Numbered from the stretch's first letter, positions 7,750-17,057 are shown. The stretch: DNA of 64,000 nt from Lutimonas halocynthiae (GCF_030409835.1 NZ_JAUFQO010000001.1:434001-498000); one strand, 5' to 3'. A program made the numbers and translations. The notes: generated by a model not told the origin, from the sequence alone.

Positions 7750-8301
7750 ATGACGCTATTTACTTCAAAACTGGAGAAACTACTTTGGCTATTGGCCATT
7801 TTAGTTTTTGTCGTCATATTTTCAACATTATTTATCGGCTCACCATTATTAAATCTTTTAAGTAACCAAAATATTCAAGCTGCCATATTCTTAATGGGCA
7901 TGATACTTATTTCGGCTTTGATTCTTTACCATGGATTGAAACCAACAACAATTAATAATATGACTGGTGTTTATATAGGTTTGGTTGCTGTTTACCTAAT
8001 GCTTTTTTTGAGATTGGGTCTCTCAGAAAGAACACATTTAATGGAATATAGTGTCTTATCTATATTTATATACCAGGCTTTGAGCGAACGCCTTAAAAAC
8101 AGCGATAAACCATTTAAACCTGCATTATTTGCGATTCTGATCACGTGTTTAATAGGCACCTTAGATGAAATAATTCAGTTTTTTGTTCCTGAAAGAGTCT
8201 TTGACTTAAATGACATATTTTTTAATTGTTTCGCCGCACTTAGTTCAATAGGTATGATTTTATTTTTAAAATGGGTTCATAAGAAAATAAAGAAACCTTG
8301 A
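7750..8301 (+). CDS. VanZ-like membrane protein
   Basis: 183 residues with about five hydrophobic helices. The segment RTHLMEYSVLSIF and the later GTLDEIIQFFVPER / FDLNDIFFN match the conserved acidic and aromatic positions of VanZ-like proteins. VanZ raises teicoplanin resistance in enterococci by an unknown mechanism; most bacterial homologues have no known role. It starts at an ATG and is transcribed away from the peptide operon. The proximity to that operon may be coincidental. Confidence 0.8.
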   Translation: MTLFTSKLEKLLWLLAILVFVVIFSTLFIGSPLLNLLSNQNIQAAIFLMGMILISALILYHGLKPTTINNMTGVYIGLVAVYLMLFLRLGLSERTHLMEYSVLSIFIYQALSERLKNSDKPFKPALFAILITCLIGTLDEIIQFFVPERVFDLNDIFFNCFAALSSIGMILFLKWVHKKIKKP

Positions 8302-8384
8302 AATAAAAAAAGTATCTTAGAGAGGTCGCTATTAAAAGACAGATCATTAGTAAGAATCTTGACAATTATATAAATCAGAATAGG

Positions 8385-8819
8385 ATGACAACAATTAATA
8401 CTTACCTGAGGTTTAATGGAAATTGTGAACCGGCTTTTGAGTTTTATAAATCAGTTTTTGGCGGGGAATTTCAATTTTTAGGGAGGTTTGCAGACATGCC
8501 TCCACAAGAAGGGATGCCTCCGATACCGGAGGGTGATAAAAACAAAGTAATGCACGTAACCCTGCCTATAGGAGGTGACACTATTTTGATGGGAAGTGAT
8601 ACCATGGCGCCCTGGAATTCTGATTTTAATGCAGGGAATAATTTCTCAGTTTCAATACATACAGATACCACAGAAGAAGCCGACAGACTTTTTAAAGCAC
8701 TTTCTGAACAAGGAGCCGTTACTATGTCTATGAACAAGACTTTCTGGGGATCTTATTTCGGGATGCTTAGCGATAAATTTGGCATCAGCTGGATGATCAA
8801 TGTAGAGTTAAATCAATAA
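8385..8819 (+). CDS. VOC family protein, PhnB-like
   Basis: 144 residues with the vicinal-oxygen-chelate fold of the PhnB/3-demethylubiquinone-methyltransferase-like group: YLRFNGNCEPAFEFYKSVFGG near the N-terminus (shortened here: NGNCEPAFEFYKSVFGG), then HVTLPIGGDTILMGSD and a C-terminal GKFGISWMIN-like segment (DKFGISWMIN). Most members are metal-dependent or metal-free small-molecule binding enzymes with unknown substrates. It forms a likely unit with the second VOC gene 25 bases downstream. No methyltransferase domain is present despite older family names. Confidence 0.85.
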   Translation: MTTINTYLRFNGNCEPAFEFYKSVFGGEFQFLGRFADMPPQEGMPPIPEGDKNKVMHVTLPIGGDTILMGSDTMAPWNSDFNAGNNFSVSIHTDTTEEADRLFKALSEQGAVTMSMNKTFWGSYFGMLSDKFGISWMINVELNQ

Positions 8820-8844
8820 AAATAACAACATTAAAACCTTAATT

Positions 8845-9354
8845 ATGCCTAAAAAAACTTACCCGAAATCATTTTCACACATAGGAATCACGGTTCCTGA
8901 TATTGGCAAAGCGGTTACATTTTATGAAGAAGTGATGGGTTGGTATGTGATCATGCCTCCTTCAGAAGTTTTGGAAGAAAATGATACAGCCATTGGCCAA
9001 ATGTGTATTGACGTATTTGGATCAAATTGGGGTTCCTTTGAGATTGCCCATATGTCAACTTCTGATGGGATTGGGGTTGAGCTGTTTTCATTTCCTAATA
9101 TGAGCGATGAAAAACCAGAGTTTTCACCCTTTAAAACCGGGCTATTTCACTTCTGTGTTCAGGATCCTGAAATTGAAAAATTAACGGATAAGATTGTAGC
9201 ATATGGTGGCAAACAAAGAATGCCTATTCGAGAGTATTATCCAAATGACAAACCTTATAAAATGGTATATGTTGAAGACCCATTCGGAATTATTTTTGAG
9301 ATCTACACGCATAGTTATGAATTGACATATTCTTCAGGTGCGTATCAGAAATAG
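8845..9354 (+). CDS. VOC/glyoxalase-superfamily protein
   Basis: 169 residues. Two beta-alpha-beta-beta-beta modules are visible: HIGITVPDIGKAVTFYEEVM at the N-terminus (about 13-32) and HFCVQDPEIEKLTDKI in the second half, ending YVEDPFGIIFEIYTHSYE. H13 and a late E (FEIY) occupy usual metal-ligand positions of the glyoxalase/dioxygenase superfamily. The substrate is unknown. It is 25 bases downstream of a PhnB-like gene, so the two probably share a transcript. Confidence 0.85.
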   Translation: MPKKTYPKSFSHIGITVPDIGKAVTFYEEVMGWYVIMPPSEVLEENDTAIGQMCIDVFGSNWGSFEIAHMSTSDGIGVELFSFPNMSDEKPEFSPFKTGLFHFCVQDPEIEKLTDKIVAYGGKQRMPIREYYPNDKPYKMVYVEDPFGIIFEIYTHSYELTYSSGAYQK

Positions 9355-9427
9355 TCATTTTGTAAAATACAACAAAGGCTAATTAACATAAATTCTTATC
9401 TTAGGGAAATCAACTAAAACCCCTAAG

Positions 9428-9895
9428 ATGAGAACATTATTGACCCTTCTAACTTTAATTTTTATTAGTGTTTTTTCGAGCCCGGATATAAAAACTTCAA
9501 AACTTGCGAAAGACGCTAGTTTTTCATGGCTTCTGGGTTCATGGGAGCGTGTTAATGAGAAAGATGGAAAACAGACTTTTGAGCATTGGAAACAAGCATC
9601 TAAGGAACTCTATCTTGGAATGGGCTGTACCTTGAAAGAGGGAGATACCATTTGGAAAGAGACTATTGAACTTAGAAAACTTGGTAAGAATTGGAATTTT
9701 GAAGTAAAAGGTAAAGGAGAATCGCAACCAACAGTATTTGCAGTTACCAAAATTGAAAAGGAAGGTTTTGTATGTGAAAACCCTGAAAATGAATTTCCTA
9801 AAATAATTAGTTATAAAAAATCCAAAACAGGACTTAACGCGATGATCTCTGGAGGTGGACCAGATATAACATTTGATTTTAAAAAAATTGACTGA
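9428..9895 (+). CDS. Exported DUF6265-like protein
   Basis: 155 residues with a signal peptide at the N-terminus (about residues 1-18). The mature part begins with a SWLLGSWERVN motif and continues with FEHWKQASKELYLGMG. This pattern is seen in the DUF6265/lipocalin-like family of exported Bacteroidota proteins. The likely fold is a small beta-barrel binding a hydrophobic ligand, but no function is established. It precedes the DUF1080 cluster by 39 bases. Confidence 0.65.
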   Translation: MRTLLTLLTLIFISVFSSPDIKTSKLAKDASFSWLLGSWERVNEKDGKQTFEHWKQASKELYLGMGCTLKEGDTIWKETIELRKLGKNWNFEVKGKGESQPTVFAVTKIEKEGFVCENPENEFPKIISYKKSKTGLNAMISGGGPDITFDFKKID

Positions 9896-9934
9896 AATTG
9901 ACAACCGAATGAAACCTAAATAATTAAAAAAACC

Positions 9935-10726
9935 ATGAAATTAAAAAATTACTCGATCTCTTTGATGATAGCTTGTTTTTCTGCGGGTCCGATACTTGCT
10001 CAGTTTGAGGCTCCTAATACACCGCCTGAAAAGTCACCCATGCCGATGAAGCCCGAAATGACTGAAATATGGGAACCCGAGGTTATAGTAGTTAGCCCTG
10101 CTGAGGTGCTGGGGGATGCTCCTTCTGATGCAATTATCCTTTTTGATGGGAGCAATCTTGATCAGTGGGTGAGTCAAAAAGACACTGAGCAGCCCGCTCC
10201 TTGGAAGCTGGTTGCAGGAGAATTCTTTGAGGTAGTGCCCAATGCCGGAGGAATTCAAACAAAAATGAAATTTGGTGACTGTCAGTTACATATTGAATTT
10301 AGTGCACCCGATAAGGTAGAATTTTCAGGGCAGGGTAGAGGTAATAGCGGTATCTTTTTTCAAAACCGTTATGAATTGCAGGTCCTTGATTCTTATCAGA
10401 ACCGGACATACAGAAATGGTCAGGCCGGAAGTATTTATAAAGATCATGCTCCTTTAGTCAACGCCATGAAGCCACCTCTTGAATGGAATACATATGATGT
10501 AATTTATACGGCTCCCAGGTTTAAAGAAAATGGAGAACTGCATGAGCCGGCAAGAATTACTGTTTTACACAATGGTGTCTTGGTACAGAACAATACAACT
10601 ATAAACGGTTTAACGCTCTATATTGGTCTGCATCAATATACGGAAGCCCATGAAGAAGATGTCATCTCATTGCAAGATCATGGCACAAAAGCACAGTATA
10701 GAAATATTTGGATTCGCAGATTATAG
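9935..10726 (+). CDS. DUF1080 (3-keto-disaccharide hydrolase-like) exported protein
   Basis: 263 residues with a signal peptide (to about residue 22, ending ILAQ). A proline-rich spacer precedes the DUF1080 domain, which starts at AIILFDGSNLDQW and continues with GNSGIFFQNRYELQVLDSY and IYKDHAPLVN. The jelly-roll family includes hydrolases acting on 3-keto-glycosides after oxidation by a dehydrogenase. The protein probably acts in the periplasm. The next gene, a fatty-acid-hydroxylase-like enzyme, starts 19 bases later, and a second DUF1080 gene follows it. The substrate is unknown. Confidence 0.82.
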   Translation: MKLKNYSISLMIACFSAGPILAQFEAPNTPPEKSPMPMKPEMTEIWEPEVIVVSPAEVLGDAPSDAIILFDGSNLDQWVSQKDTEQPAPWKLVAGEFFEVVPNAGGIQTKMKFGDCQLHIEFSAPDKVEFSGQGRGNSGIFFQNRYELQVLDSYQNRTYRNGQAGSIYKDHAPLVNAMKPPLEWNTYDVIYTAPRFKENGELHEPARITVLHNGVLVQNNTTINGLTLYIGLHQYTEAHEEDVISLQDHGTKAQYRNIWIRRL

Positions 10727-10745
10727 CTTTTTTTACTAATCCCAT

Positions 10746-11558
10746 ATGGACACGATCAATACTCTTTTAGCATTTGACACCAATTATATATTGGTTGCAC
10801 TATTAGTTTTGTTTTTTATGCTGGAAACATTTTTTAACCGCAGCGAACGCGTAGGTTCTAAAATTAACCATCTGATCAATAATGGTTTGTTTCAGCTCCT
10901 AGCCATTGCTATTGGGTCAATTTTAGGGTGGATGGCTGTAAGCACCTTTAGTTGGATTGAAGCAAATAATTTTGGCTTGTTCAATCTGATCGACATGCCC
11001 TACTGGCTTAAGATTACGCTAGGTGTATTTTTAATAGATTTTGCAGACTATTGGTTCCACATACTAGATCATAAATCACCGCTTCTTTGGAGGCAACATC
11101 GGGTGCATCATAGTGATACCCATATGGATGCCAGTACCAGCCTAAGAACATTTCCTACAGAGCTAATCTACTTTTTAATTGGAGAATTGATAATTTCTGT
11201 TTTATTTGGAATTGACATTATGTCAATGAGTATCTTTTTCTTTATCCTTGTTCCATTATTCATTTTACACCATACGAGTATCGAGTTTCCTGCGTGGGTT
11301 GATCGTGGCTTTGGCTGGCTTTTTGTAACGCCCAATTACCACAAAGTACATCATGAGCAAGATCAATACTATACGGATTCTAATTATGGGACTATTTTTA
11401 TTATTTGGGACAAGCTATTTGGAACTTTTAAATTCAAACCGGTCTCAGAAATAAAATATGGACTGAAAGAATTTGTCGGGCCTGAAAAGCAATCATTTTT
11501 ATATCAGTTGAGAAGTCCTTTTCTTTCTACCAAAAAAATTACTGAAGACCATACATAA
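10746..11558 (+). CDS. Sterol desaturase / fatty acid hydroxylase family protein
   Basis: 270-residue membrane protein with at least four helices and the di-iron histidine clusters of the family: HILDH (H105, H109), QHRVHH (H118, H121, H122), HH (H175, H176) and HKVHH (H199, H202, H203). These ligate two irons for O2-dependent hydroxylation or desaturation of a lipid. All clusters are intact, so it should be active. The substrate (fatty acid, carotenoid or sterol-like lipid) cannot be told. It is sandwiched between two DUF1080 genes on one strand with short gaps. Confidence 0.88.
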   Translation: MDTINTLLAFDTNYILVALLVLFFMLETFFNRSERVGSKINHLINNGLFQLLAIAIGSILGWMAVSTFSWIEANNFGLFNLIDMPYWLKITLGVFLIDFADYWFHILDHKSPLLWRQHRVHHSDTHMDASTSLRTFPTELIYFLIGELIISVLFGIDIMSMSIFFFILVPLFILHHTSIEFPAWVDRGFGWLFVTPNYHKVHHEQDQYYTDSNYGTIFIIWDKLFGTFKFKPVSEIKYGLKEFVGPEKQSFLYQLRSPFLSTKKITEDHT

Positions 11559-11591
11559 ACAATATATATCCCTCAAAAACCATTTTTCATA

Positions 11592-12458
11592 ATGACTAAA
11601 TTTTACATATTTCTTCTATTTATTTTTAGCTTTTCATTTCATTATGGTCAAAATTTATCAATCAATTTATTAGATAAGGATTTGTCTCAATGGGATATTT
11701 ATTTGAGTTATGCCTATCCTGAAGGATATAAAGGGGAGATCCCTAAAGACGCTGAAGGGAATGATCTGTCGCCCATAGGTCTTAATAAAGAAGGATTTGA
11801 TGTTTTCACGGTGATCGAAGAGGATGGGCAGCCAGTTCTTCGTATCAGTGGAGAAATTTATGGTTGTGTGGCGACCAAATCGGAATTTGAAAATTACCAC
11901 TTGAAACTTCAGGTAAAATGGGGCGATATCAAATGGCATCCTCGAAAGAAATTATTAAAAGATTCAGGGGTTTTATATCATTCTATCGGTCCGTATGGAG
12001 CAGAAAGCTGGAGGTCTTGGATGCTCTCTCAGGAATTTCAGGTGATGCAAGGGCACATGGGTGATTTTTGGAGCCAGGCCAATTCGGCTATTGATATCAG
12101 GGCTTATTTACCGGAGTATATTATGAATCCGGTGGCAGATAAAAGTCAACCTTTTTTGACCTTGGGCAGAGGGGAGGAGGTACAAGGCTATTGTATGCGC
12201 AGTGCCAATTTTGAAAAGCCTCATGGGGATTGGAATACCTTAGAACTCATTTGTTTTGAAAACAAAAGTATTCACATTGTAAATGGCGAAGTAGTCATGA
12301 TATTACAAAATTCAAGATATGTAGAAGACGGTAAAAAGATTCCAATGCAAAAAGGAAAAATTCAGCTTCAAAGTGAAGCGGCTGAGGTTTTTTACAAGGA
12401 AATTACCATTAAGAAATTGAATATCCTGCCTAAAATCTATGAACAGTACTACAAATGA
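11592..12458 (+). CDS. Exported DUF1080-like protein
   Basis: 288 residues with a signal peptide (about 1-20, ending HYGQ). The body resembles the DUF1080 / 3-keto-disaccharide hydrolase jelly roll: an opening LLDKDLSQWDIY, a central DSGVLYHSIGPYG, EFQVMQGHMGDFW, and a closing KGKIQLQSEAAEVFYKEI. It is only distantly similar to the DUF1080 protein at 9935. Its stop codon overlaps the next start (ATGA), so the PD40 gene is translationally coupled. It probably acts on glycosides in the periplasm. Confidence 0.78.
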   Translation: MTKFYIFLLFIFSFSFHYGQNLSINLLDKDLSQWDIYLSYAYPEGYKGEIPKDAEGNDLSPIGLNKEGFDVFTVIEEDGQPVLRISGEIYGCVATKSEFENYHLKLQVKWGDIKWHPRKKLLKDSGVLYHSIGPYGAESWRSWMLSQEFQVMQGHMGDFWSQANSAIDIRAYLPEYIMNPVADKSQPFLTLGRGEEVQGYCMRSANFEKPHGDWNTLELICFENKSIHIVNGEVVMILQNSRYVEDGKKIPMQKGKIQLQSEAAEVFYKEITIKKLNILPKIYEQYYK

Positions 12459-13402
12459 AATACCCATTTTTATATTTGCTTTTTATGTTCAGCGGGGTTT
12501 TTGGTCAGGCACAGAACAATGACATTGTTCAACCTGCTTTTCCGGCATTAGCAGAATACCCTGGCATACGAGATTTCACACTTTCTACTGAAGGAGATGA
12601 GGCCTATTTTTCTATACAAAGTCTTCATGGAGAATTATCCTTGATTGCAAGTATTAGGAAGCTTGAAAATGACTGGACTAAGCCTCAAATAGTTTCTTTT
12701 TCTGGCAAATACCATGACCTTGAGCCCTTTTTATCTCCTGATAATCTCAGGTTGTATTTTGCCTCATCAAGACCTAAAAATAACGGAAAAGAAGAAAAGA
12801 AAGATTATGACATTTGGTATGTTGAAAGGGGGAGTACTGAGGATGTTTGGAGTGAGCCTGTCAATTTAGGCCTACCGGTTAATTCAAATCAAAATGAATT
12901 CTATCCTTCGGTTGCTGCAAATAAGAACCTTTATTTTACATCTGATAGGCCAAGCTCTTTGGGCAAGGATGATATTTTTGTTAGCCTTTGGAACGGAAAA
13001 GCATATGATGAACCAAAACCACTTGGGGAATCAATAAACTCAGAGGGATATGAATTTAATGCCTATATCTCACCGTCAGAATCCTTTCTTATTTTTAGTG
13101 GCTATAACAGAAGTGATGGCCTTGGAAGTGGTGATTTATATATAAGCCATCGAGAAAGGAATTTGTCATGGCGAAAGGCAGTAAATTTTGGATCAGTTAT
13201 AAATTCTGATAAAATAGATTATTGCCCTTTTGTAGACATAAAAACAAAGACCTTATACTTCACTAGTAAAAGAAGCAGCATTAAACCAGGAACTGTTTTT
13301 AACAGCACAGAAGGTCTTTTAATGGAGCTTAATAAGTATGATAATGGACTAAGCCGCTTGTATAAGATTGGTTTAGAAACGATTATACACGTTAACGAAT
13401 AG
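12455..13402 (+). CDS. Exported PD40 (TolB-like) beta-propeller protein
   Basis: 315 residues with a signal peptide (to about residue 18). Several PD40/WD40-like repeats are visible, each ending in a YF-x-S-x-R type strand: EPFLSPDNLRLYFASSRP, FYPSVAANKNLYFTSDRP, then ISPSESFLIFSGYNR and YCPFVDIKTKTLYFTSKRS. Such propellers are binding or scaffold domains in Bacteroidota exported proteins. It is translationally coupled to the preceding DUF1080-like gene by a 4-base overlap. No OmpA-like domain follows. Confidence 0.82.
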   Translation: MKYPFLYLLFMFSGVFGQAQNNDIVQPAFPALAEYPGIRDFTLSTEGDEAYFSIQSLHGELSLIASIRKLENDWTKPQIVSFSGKYHDLEPFLSPDNLRLYFASSRPKNNGKEEKKDYDIWYVERGSTEDVWSEPVNLGLPVNSNQNEFYPSVAANKNLYFTSDRPSSLGKDDIFVSLWNGKAYDEPKPLGESINSEGYEFNAYISPSESFLIFSGYNRSDGLGSGDLYISHRERNLSWRKAVNFGSVINSDKIDYCPFVDIKTKTLYFTSKRSSIKPGTVFNSTEGLLMELNKYDNGLSRLYKIGLETIIHVNE

Positions 13403-13463
13403 ACAGAACTTATTTCATTGGGTTTTCATGACAATTCTCACAATAGATTTGAAAGAATCTGAT

Positions 13464-13471
13464 TAATTTTG
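13464..13471 (+). promoter_or_regulatory. -7 promoter element TAATTTTG
   Basis: Exact TAnnTTTG match 28 bases before the ATG of the small lipoprotein gene. A TTTG lies at 13448-13451, but the spacing is shorter than usual, so only the -7 element is convincing. Confidence 0.45.
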
Positions 13472-13499
13472 CCGTCTAAATTTAACCTTAAGATTTACT

Positions 13500-13955
13500 A
13501 TGAGAAAAAAGCTGCTCTTAATTGCTGTGATGATTTTGCTATCCTCTCAAGCATGTGATGATAAAGATTGTGAAGACGTATTGTGTTTCACACCTCCGAT
13601 GCCATTTGCTTTTGAGCTCGTTGACAAAGACACGGGCGAAAATTTATTTACCAATGGCAGTTACGATTCGAATGATATTGAGGTACTAAATGTAAGTGAC
13701 AATTCTCGAAGAGAATTTGTATTTATTTCAGAAAACGACCTGAATATCATTCAAATAGGATCTATAGGTTGGGATAGTGAAATTGCAGAAGTAGTATTAA
13801 AAGTAGGTGATGAAACCATATTAAACTTATATGTAGACAGTGAAAGAATATCTGAAGATTGCTGTAATTTCACCAAATACAATGAAATAAGGATCGATAA
13901 TGCTGAATATGAACTCGATCAGCAAAGAGGTATCTATACTATTCTTATAGATTAA
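13500..13955 (+). CDS. Putative small lipoprotein of unknown function
   Basis: 151 residues. The N-terminus MRKKLLLIAVMILLSSQAC is a lipoprotein-type signal with the likely lipidated Cys at 19. The mature part has further cysteines near its start (C23, C28) and a CC pair late (DCCNF). The rest looks like a beta-sandwich with VLKVGDETILNLYVD. No family was recognised. It has its own -7 promoter element, so it is probably transcribed alone or with the next two small genes. Confidence 0.65.
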   Translation: MRKKLLLIAVMILLSSQACDDKDCEDVLCFTPPMPFAFELVDKDTGENLFTNGSYDSNDIEVLNVSDNSRREFVFISENDLNIIQIGSIGWDSEIAEVVLKVGDETILNLYVDSERISEDCCNFTKYNEIRIDNAEYELDQQRGIYTILID

Positions 13956-13995
13956 TATTGCCACTATAATTTGTGGTATTTAAAATTAGTAAATA

Positions 13996-14403
13996 ATGGA
14001 ATTCTTTAGAGTGCTTGAAGTGAAAACTGAAGAAAATGAAATTCAAAAACGTTTCGATTTTCACAATTTGGAATCAATGAGTAATGAACTTTTTTTATTG
14101 GAGTTAATCAATAAGAATGAAGCTCATATTGGGAGTTTATGGGGAGAATTCACACTTCAAAGAACAGTTATAAAAGGAGGATTGCGATTTGCATTACTCG
14201 AATGTCCAAATGCCTTGGCATGGACAATAACAATTGGATATGACAATGATGAAGGGTCTGTAATGATTCATGCAACGATCAACAGAAAGAAAAAGAATCA
14301 GGAATTTATTGATGAAATTGATGAATTTCTTGACGACCATAGCGAGCTTTTAAAAAAGAGCTTTGATGAAAAAAAAGTAGTAACTGGCAATAATAAATTA
14401 TAA
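13996..14403 (+). CDS. Hypothetical cytoplasmic protein
   Basis: 135 residues, no signal peptide or membrane segment, acidic, with a charged helical C-terminus (EFIDEIDEFLDDHSELLKK). The central part (GGLRFALLECPNALAWTITIG) looks like a beta-sheet core. No family was recognised. It lies 40 bases after the small lipoprotein gene and 3 bases before a cupin gene on the same strand, so it is probably co-transcribed with the cupin. Confidence 0.6.
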   Translation: MEFFRVLEVKTEENEIQKRFDFHNLESMSNELFLLELINKNEAHIGSLWGEFTLQRTVIKGGLRFALLECPNALAWTITIGYDNDEGSVMIHATINRKKKNQEFIDEIDEFLDDHSELLKKSFDEKKVVTGNNKL

Positions 14404-14406
14404 AAA

Positions 14407-14736
14407 ATGGGAAAAAATGAATTTGAAAAGGGAATGAAATTTTCATTTGACAATAGCATTGCCTATGCGGATAAGGCTGTTGTAAGTAAGCATATACTTA
14501 AAAAACAAACAGGAAATATTAGCTTGTTTGCTTTTGATAAGGGTGAAGGACTAAGTGAACACACAACTCCTTTTGATGCCCTGGTTATGGTAGTTGACGG
14601 TAAAGTTGACATCACAATTGGCGGGACATCACACCTGCTAAAAACGGGTGAATCGATTATCATGCCTGCTAACATATCTCATGCACTAACTGCGGTAGAA
14701 AAATTTAAAATGGTTCTTACCATGATCAGAAGCTGA
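14407..14736 (+). CDS. Cupin domain protein
   Basis: 109 residues forming one cupin_2 barrel. The first motif is around GEGLSEHTTPFDALVMVVDG, the second around GESIIMPANISHALTAVE, with a conserved H at each. Single-domain cupins of this size bind a metal and a small molecule, and many are of unknown role. It sits 3 bases after the preceding hypothetical gene. Confidence 0.85.
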   Translation: MGKNEFEKGMKFSFDNSIAYADKAVVSKHILKKQTGNISLFAFDKGEGLSEHTTPFDALVMVVDGKVDITIGGTSHLLKTGESIIMPANISHALTAVEKFKMVLTMIRS

Positions 14737-14773
14737 TCTATTTGTTTATTTTTAGGCTCTCAAAAACGTATTG

Positions 14774-16423
14774 ATGAAAAACTTATTTGTTTTAGTAGGC
14801 CTTGTTTGCTTTTGTAGTTGTTCGAATAAATATCAAGATATGTCGAACGAATCACATGACTATCAAATTATTCCGCAGCCTGAATATCTTAGCATGCAAC
14901 AAGGGCGATTTTTACTCAATTCAGCTACTAAAATTATTGCTGAAGAAAGCCTGCATAATGAAGCTTCCTATCTTTCGGACCTTCTCGAAGGGGCAACAGG
15001 GTTTGATGTAGGTATTTCAAAAGAGACTGAAGAAAAGGGGAATGTCAAATTAGAATTGGATGCTTCAATCAAAAATGATGAAGGATATGTTTTATCTGTT
15101 AGTTTTGAGCGGATAATTATTTCAGGAAAGACGGCCCAAGGTATTTTTTATGGAATTCAATCCTTGAGGCAGTTAATGCCTATTGATATTGAATCGCGTC
15201 AAACTAAGATTAAGGAATTGACCATTCCTGCGGTGGAGATCAGAGACAGTCCGAGGTTTTCTTATAGAGGGATGCACCTCGATGTAGGAAGACATTTTTT
15301 CCCGGTGAGCGATGTAAAGAAATACATTGACTTAATTGCCATGCATAAAATGAACACTTTTCACTGGCACTTAACTGAAGATCAGGGCTGGAGAATAGAA
15401 ATTAAAAAGTATCCTAGGTTAACTGAAATTGGTGCCTATAGAAAGGGAACTGCAATTGGGCTTGCAGGAACCAGGAATGCACCCTATACATATGATACAA
15501 TTCCTTATGGAGGATTTTATACTCAGGAGGAAATAAAAGAAGTGGTCGCTTATGCCGGAAAGCAACATATCACAATCATACCTGAAATTGAACTCCCTGG
15601 ACATTCGTCAGCAGCTTTAGCCGCATATCCAGAATTTGGTAATACCAAAGGACCTTATGAGGTAGCTAAAAGATGGGGCATATTCAAGGAAATTTATGCA
15701 CCAACAGAAGAGACTTTTGCCTTTCTAGAGGATATCCTTACTGAAGTTATCGGCTTGTTTCCTAGTAAGTTTATCCATATTGGAGGCGATGAGGCCTTGA
15801 AAGATGAATGGGAAAAAAGTGCTTATGCCCAGGAAGTGATTAAGCGAGAAGGCTTGAAAGACGAACACGAGCTTCAAAGTTATTTTATAGCCCGAATAGA
15901 GAAATTTTTAAATGCGAATGGCAGGGATATTATTGGCTGGGACGAAATTCTTGAAGGAGGATTAGCACCTAACGCAACGGTTATGTCATGGAGAGGAATT
16001 GATGGAGGTATCGCAGCGGCTAAACAGGGTCATAACGTCATCATGACACCCGGAACGCATTGCTATTTTGATTATTACCAAGAGGCGGAAGAGAAAAGAA
16101 TTGAAGAACCGATTACAGGGAGTGTCAGGTTTACTACTGTTGAAAAAGTATATAACTATGAACCCATTCCTGAAGGATTGACTAATGAAGAAGCTAAGTT
16201 TATTTTAGGGGCTCAGGGTAATGTCTGGACAGAATATATGCCAACGTATGATATTGTTGAATACAAAGTATTACCAAGAATGACAGCACTTTCTGAAGTA
16301 GTTTGGTCATCAAAAGAATCAAGAGACTGGGAAAGCTTTCATAGCAGACTTCAAAGTATGGTTAAAAGGTATGATGCGCTGGGTTATAATTATGCAAAAT
16401 ACAGCATTATTTCACCCGACTAA
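14774..16423 (+). CDS. GH20 beta-N-acetylhexosaminidase (lipoprotein)
   Basis: 549 residues, probable lipoprotein (signal ending CFCSC). An N-terminal GH20b-like domain runs to about residue 155. The GH20 (beta/alpha)8 catalytic domain begins at RGMHLDVGRHFFP. The catalytic Asp-Glu pair is in HIGGDEAL (D339-E340), and HWHLTEDQGWRIEI is the typical substrate-side motif. It removes terminal GlcNAc/GalNAc from glycans such as chitin oligomers or glycoproteins. A TTG at 14771 is directly upstream of the ATG used here. The 3' end overlaps the converging O-methyltransferase gene by 17 bases. Confidence 0.93.
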   Translation: MKNLFVLVGLVCFCSCSNKYQDMSNESHDYQIIPQPEYLSMQQGRFLLNSATKIIAEESLHNEASYLSDLLEGATGFDVGISKETEEKGNVKLELDASIKNDEGYVLSVSFERIIISGKTAQGIFYGIQSLRQLMPIDIESRQTKIKELTIPAVEIRDSPRFSYRGMHLDVGRHFFPVSDVKKYIDLIAMHKMNTFHWHLTEDQGWRIEIKKYPRLTEIGAYRKGTAIGLAGTRNAPYTYDTIPYGGFYTQEEIKEVVAYAGKQHITIIPEIELPGHSSAALAAYPEFGNTKGPYEVAKRWGIFKEIYAPTEETFAFLEDILTEVIGLFPSKFIHIGGDEALKDEWEKSAYAQEVIKREGLKDEHELQSYFIARIEKFLNANGRDIIGWDEILEGGLAPNATVMSWRGIDGGIAAAKQGHNVIMTPGTHCYFDYYQEAEEKRIEEPITGSVRFTTVEKVYNYEPIPEGLTNEEAKFILGAQGNVWTEYMPTYDIVEYKVLPRMTALSEVVWSSKESRDWESFHSRLQSMVKRYDALGYNYAKYSIISPD

Positions 16424-17048
16424 TAGTCAATCCATCTCTGATGGGAAGCAATACAGTTTCTAATCGTATATCTTCGTTCATCATCTTGTTATAAGCAATG
16501 AGCGCAATAGTGTCTACATCTTTGGGTTTTGGCGTTTCGGTCACTTTACCGCTCCATAAAACATTGTCTGATAAGATCACTCCACCCGGATTCATTTTAT
16601 CAATGATAGCTTTGAAGTAATTTCCATAATTGGCCTTATCCGCATCGATAAATACGAGATCAAAGGGCCCTTCTATGTTATTAATAACTTCAAGACCTTC
16701 TCCTACATATTGTTTTATTTGGTCCTTATAATTTGAACGGTCAAAGTATTTCCGCTGGAAATCATAGAGCTCCTCGTTGTGATCAATGGTATGCAGCATA
16801 CCACCTTTTTGTAAGCCTTCTGCCAGGCAAAGCGCTGAATACCCAGTATAAGTCCCTATTTCTAAAATTGATTTAGGCTTGATTAGTTTTGAGACCATTG
16901 ACAATATCCTTCCTTGAAAATGACCACTGATCATTCTTGGCACTAATGCTTTTTGCCAGGTTTCATTAAATAGTTCCCGGAGAAGTTCTGGTTCTTTCTG
17001 AGAATGATCAGAAGCGTATTGATCTATATTTTCGGGTAAAAAATTCAT
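16407..17048 (-). CDS. O-methyltransferase, caffeoyl-CoA OMT-like
   Basis: 213-residue class I SAM-dependent methyltransferase of the small cation-dependent O-methyltransferase family. Motif I is EIGTYTGYSALCLAEGL; the acidic and metal-site motifs are DLVFIDADKANY and ILSDNVLWSGKV. The substrate is unknown; bacterial members act on catechol-type compounds. It is 9 bases downstream of cls, so the two are probably one transcript. Its 3' end overlaps the converging GH20 gene by 17 bases. Confidence 0.9.
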   Translation of the reverse strand: MNFLPENIDQYASDHSQKEPELLRELFNETWQKALVPRMISGHFQGRILSMVSKLIKPKSILEIGTYTGYSALCLAEGLQKGGMLHTIDHNEELYDFQRKYFDRSNYKDQIKQYVGEGLEVINNIEGPFDLVFIDADKANYGNYFKAIIDKMNPGGVILSDNVLWSGKVTETPKPKDVDTIALIAYNKMMNEDIRLETVLLPIRDGLTISRVK

Positions 17049-17057
17049 AGTCTTAAA

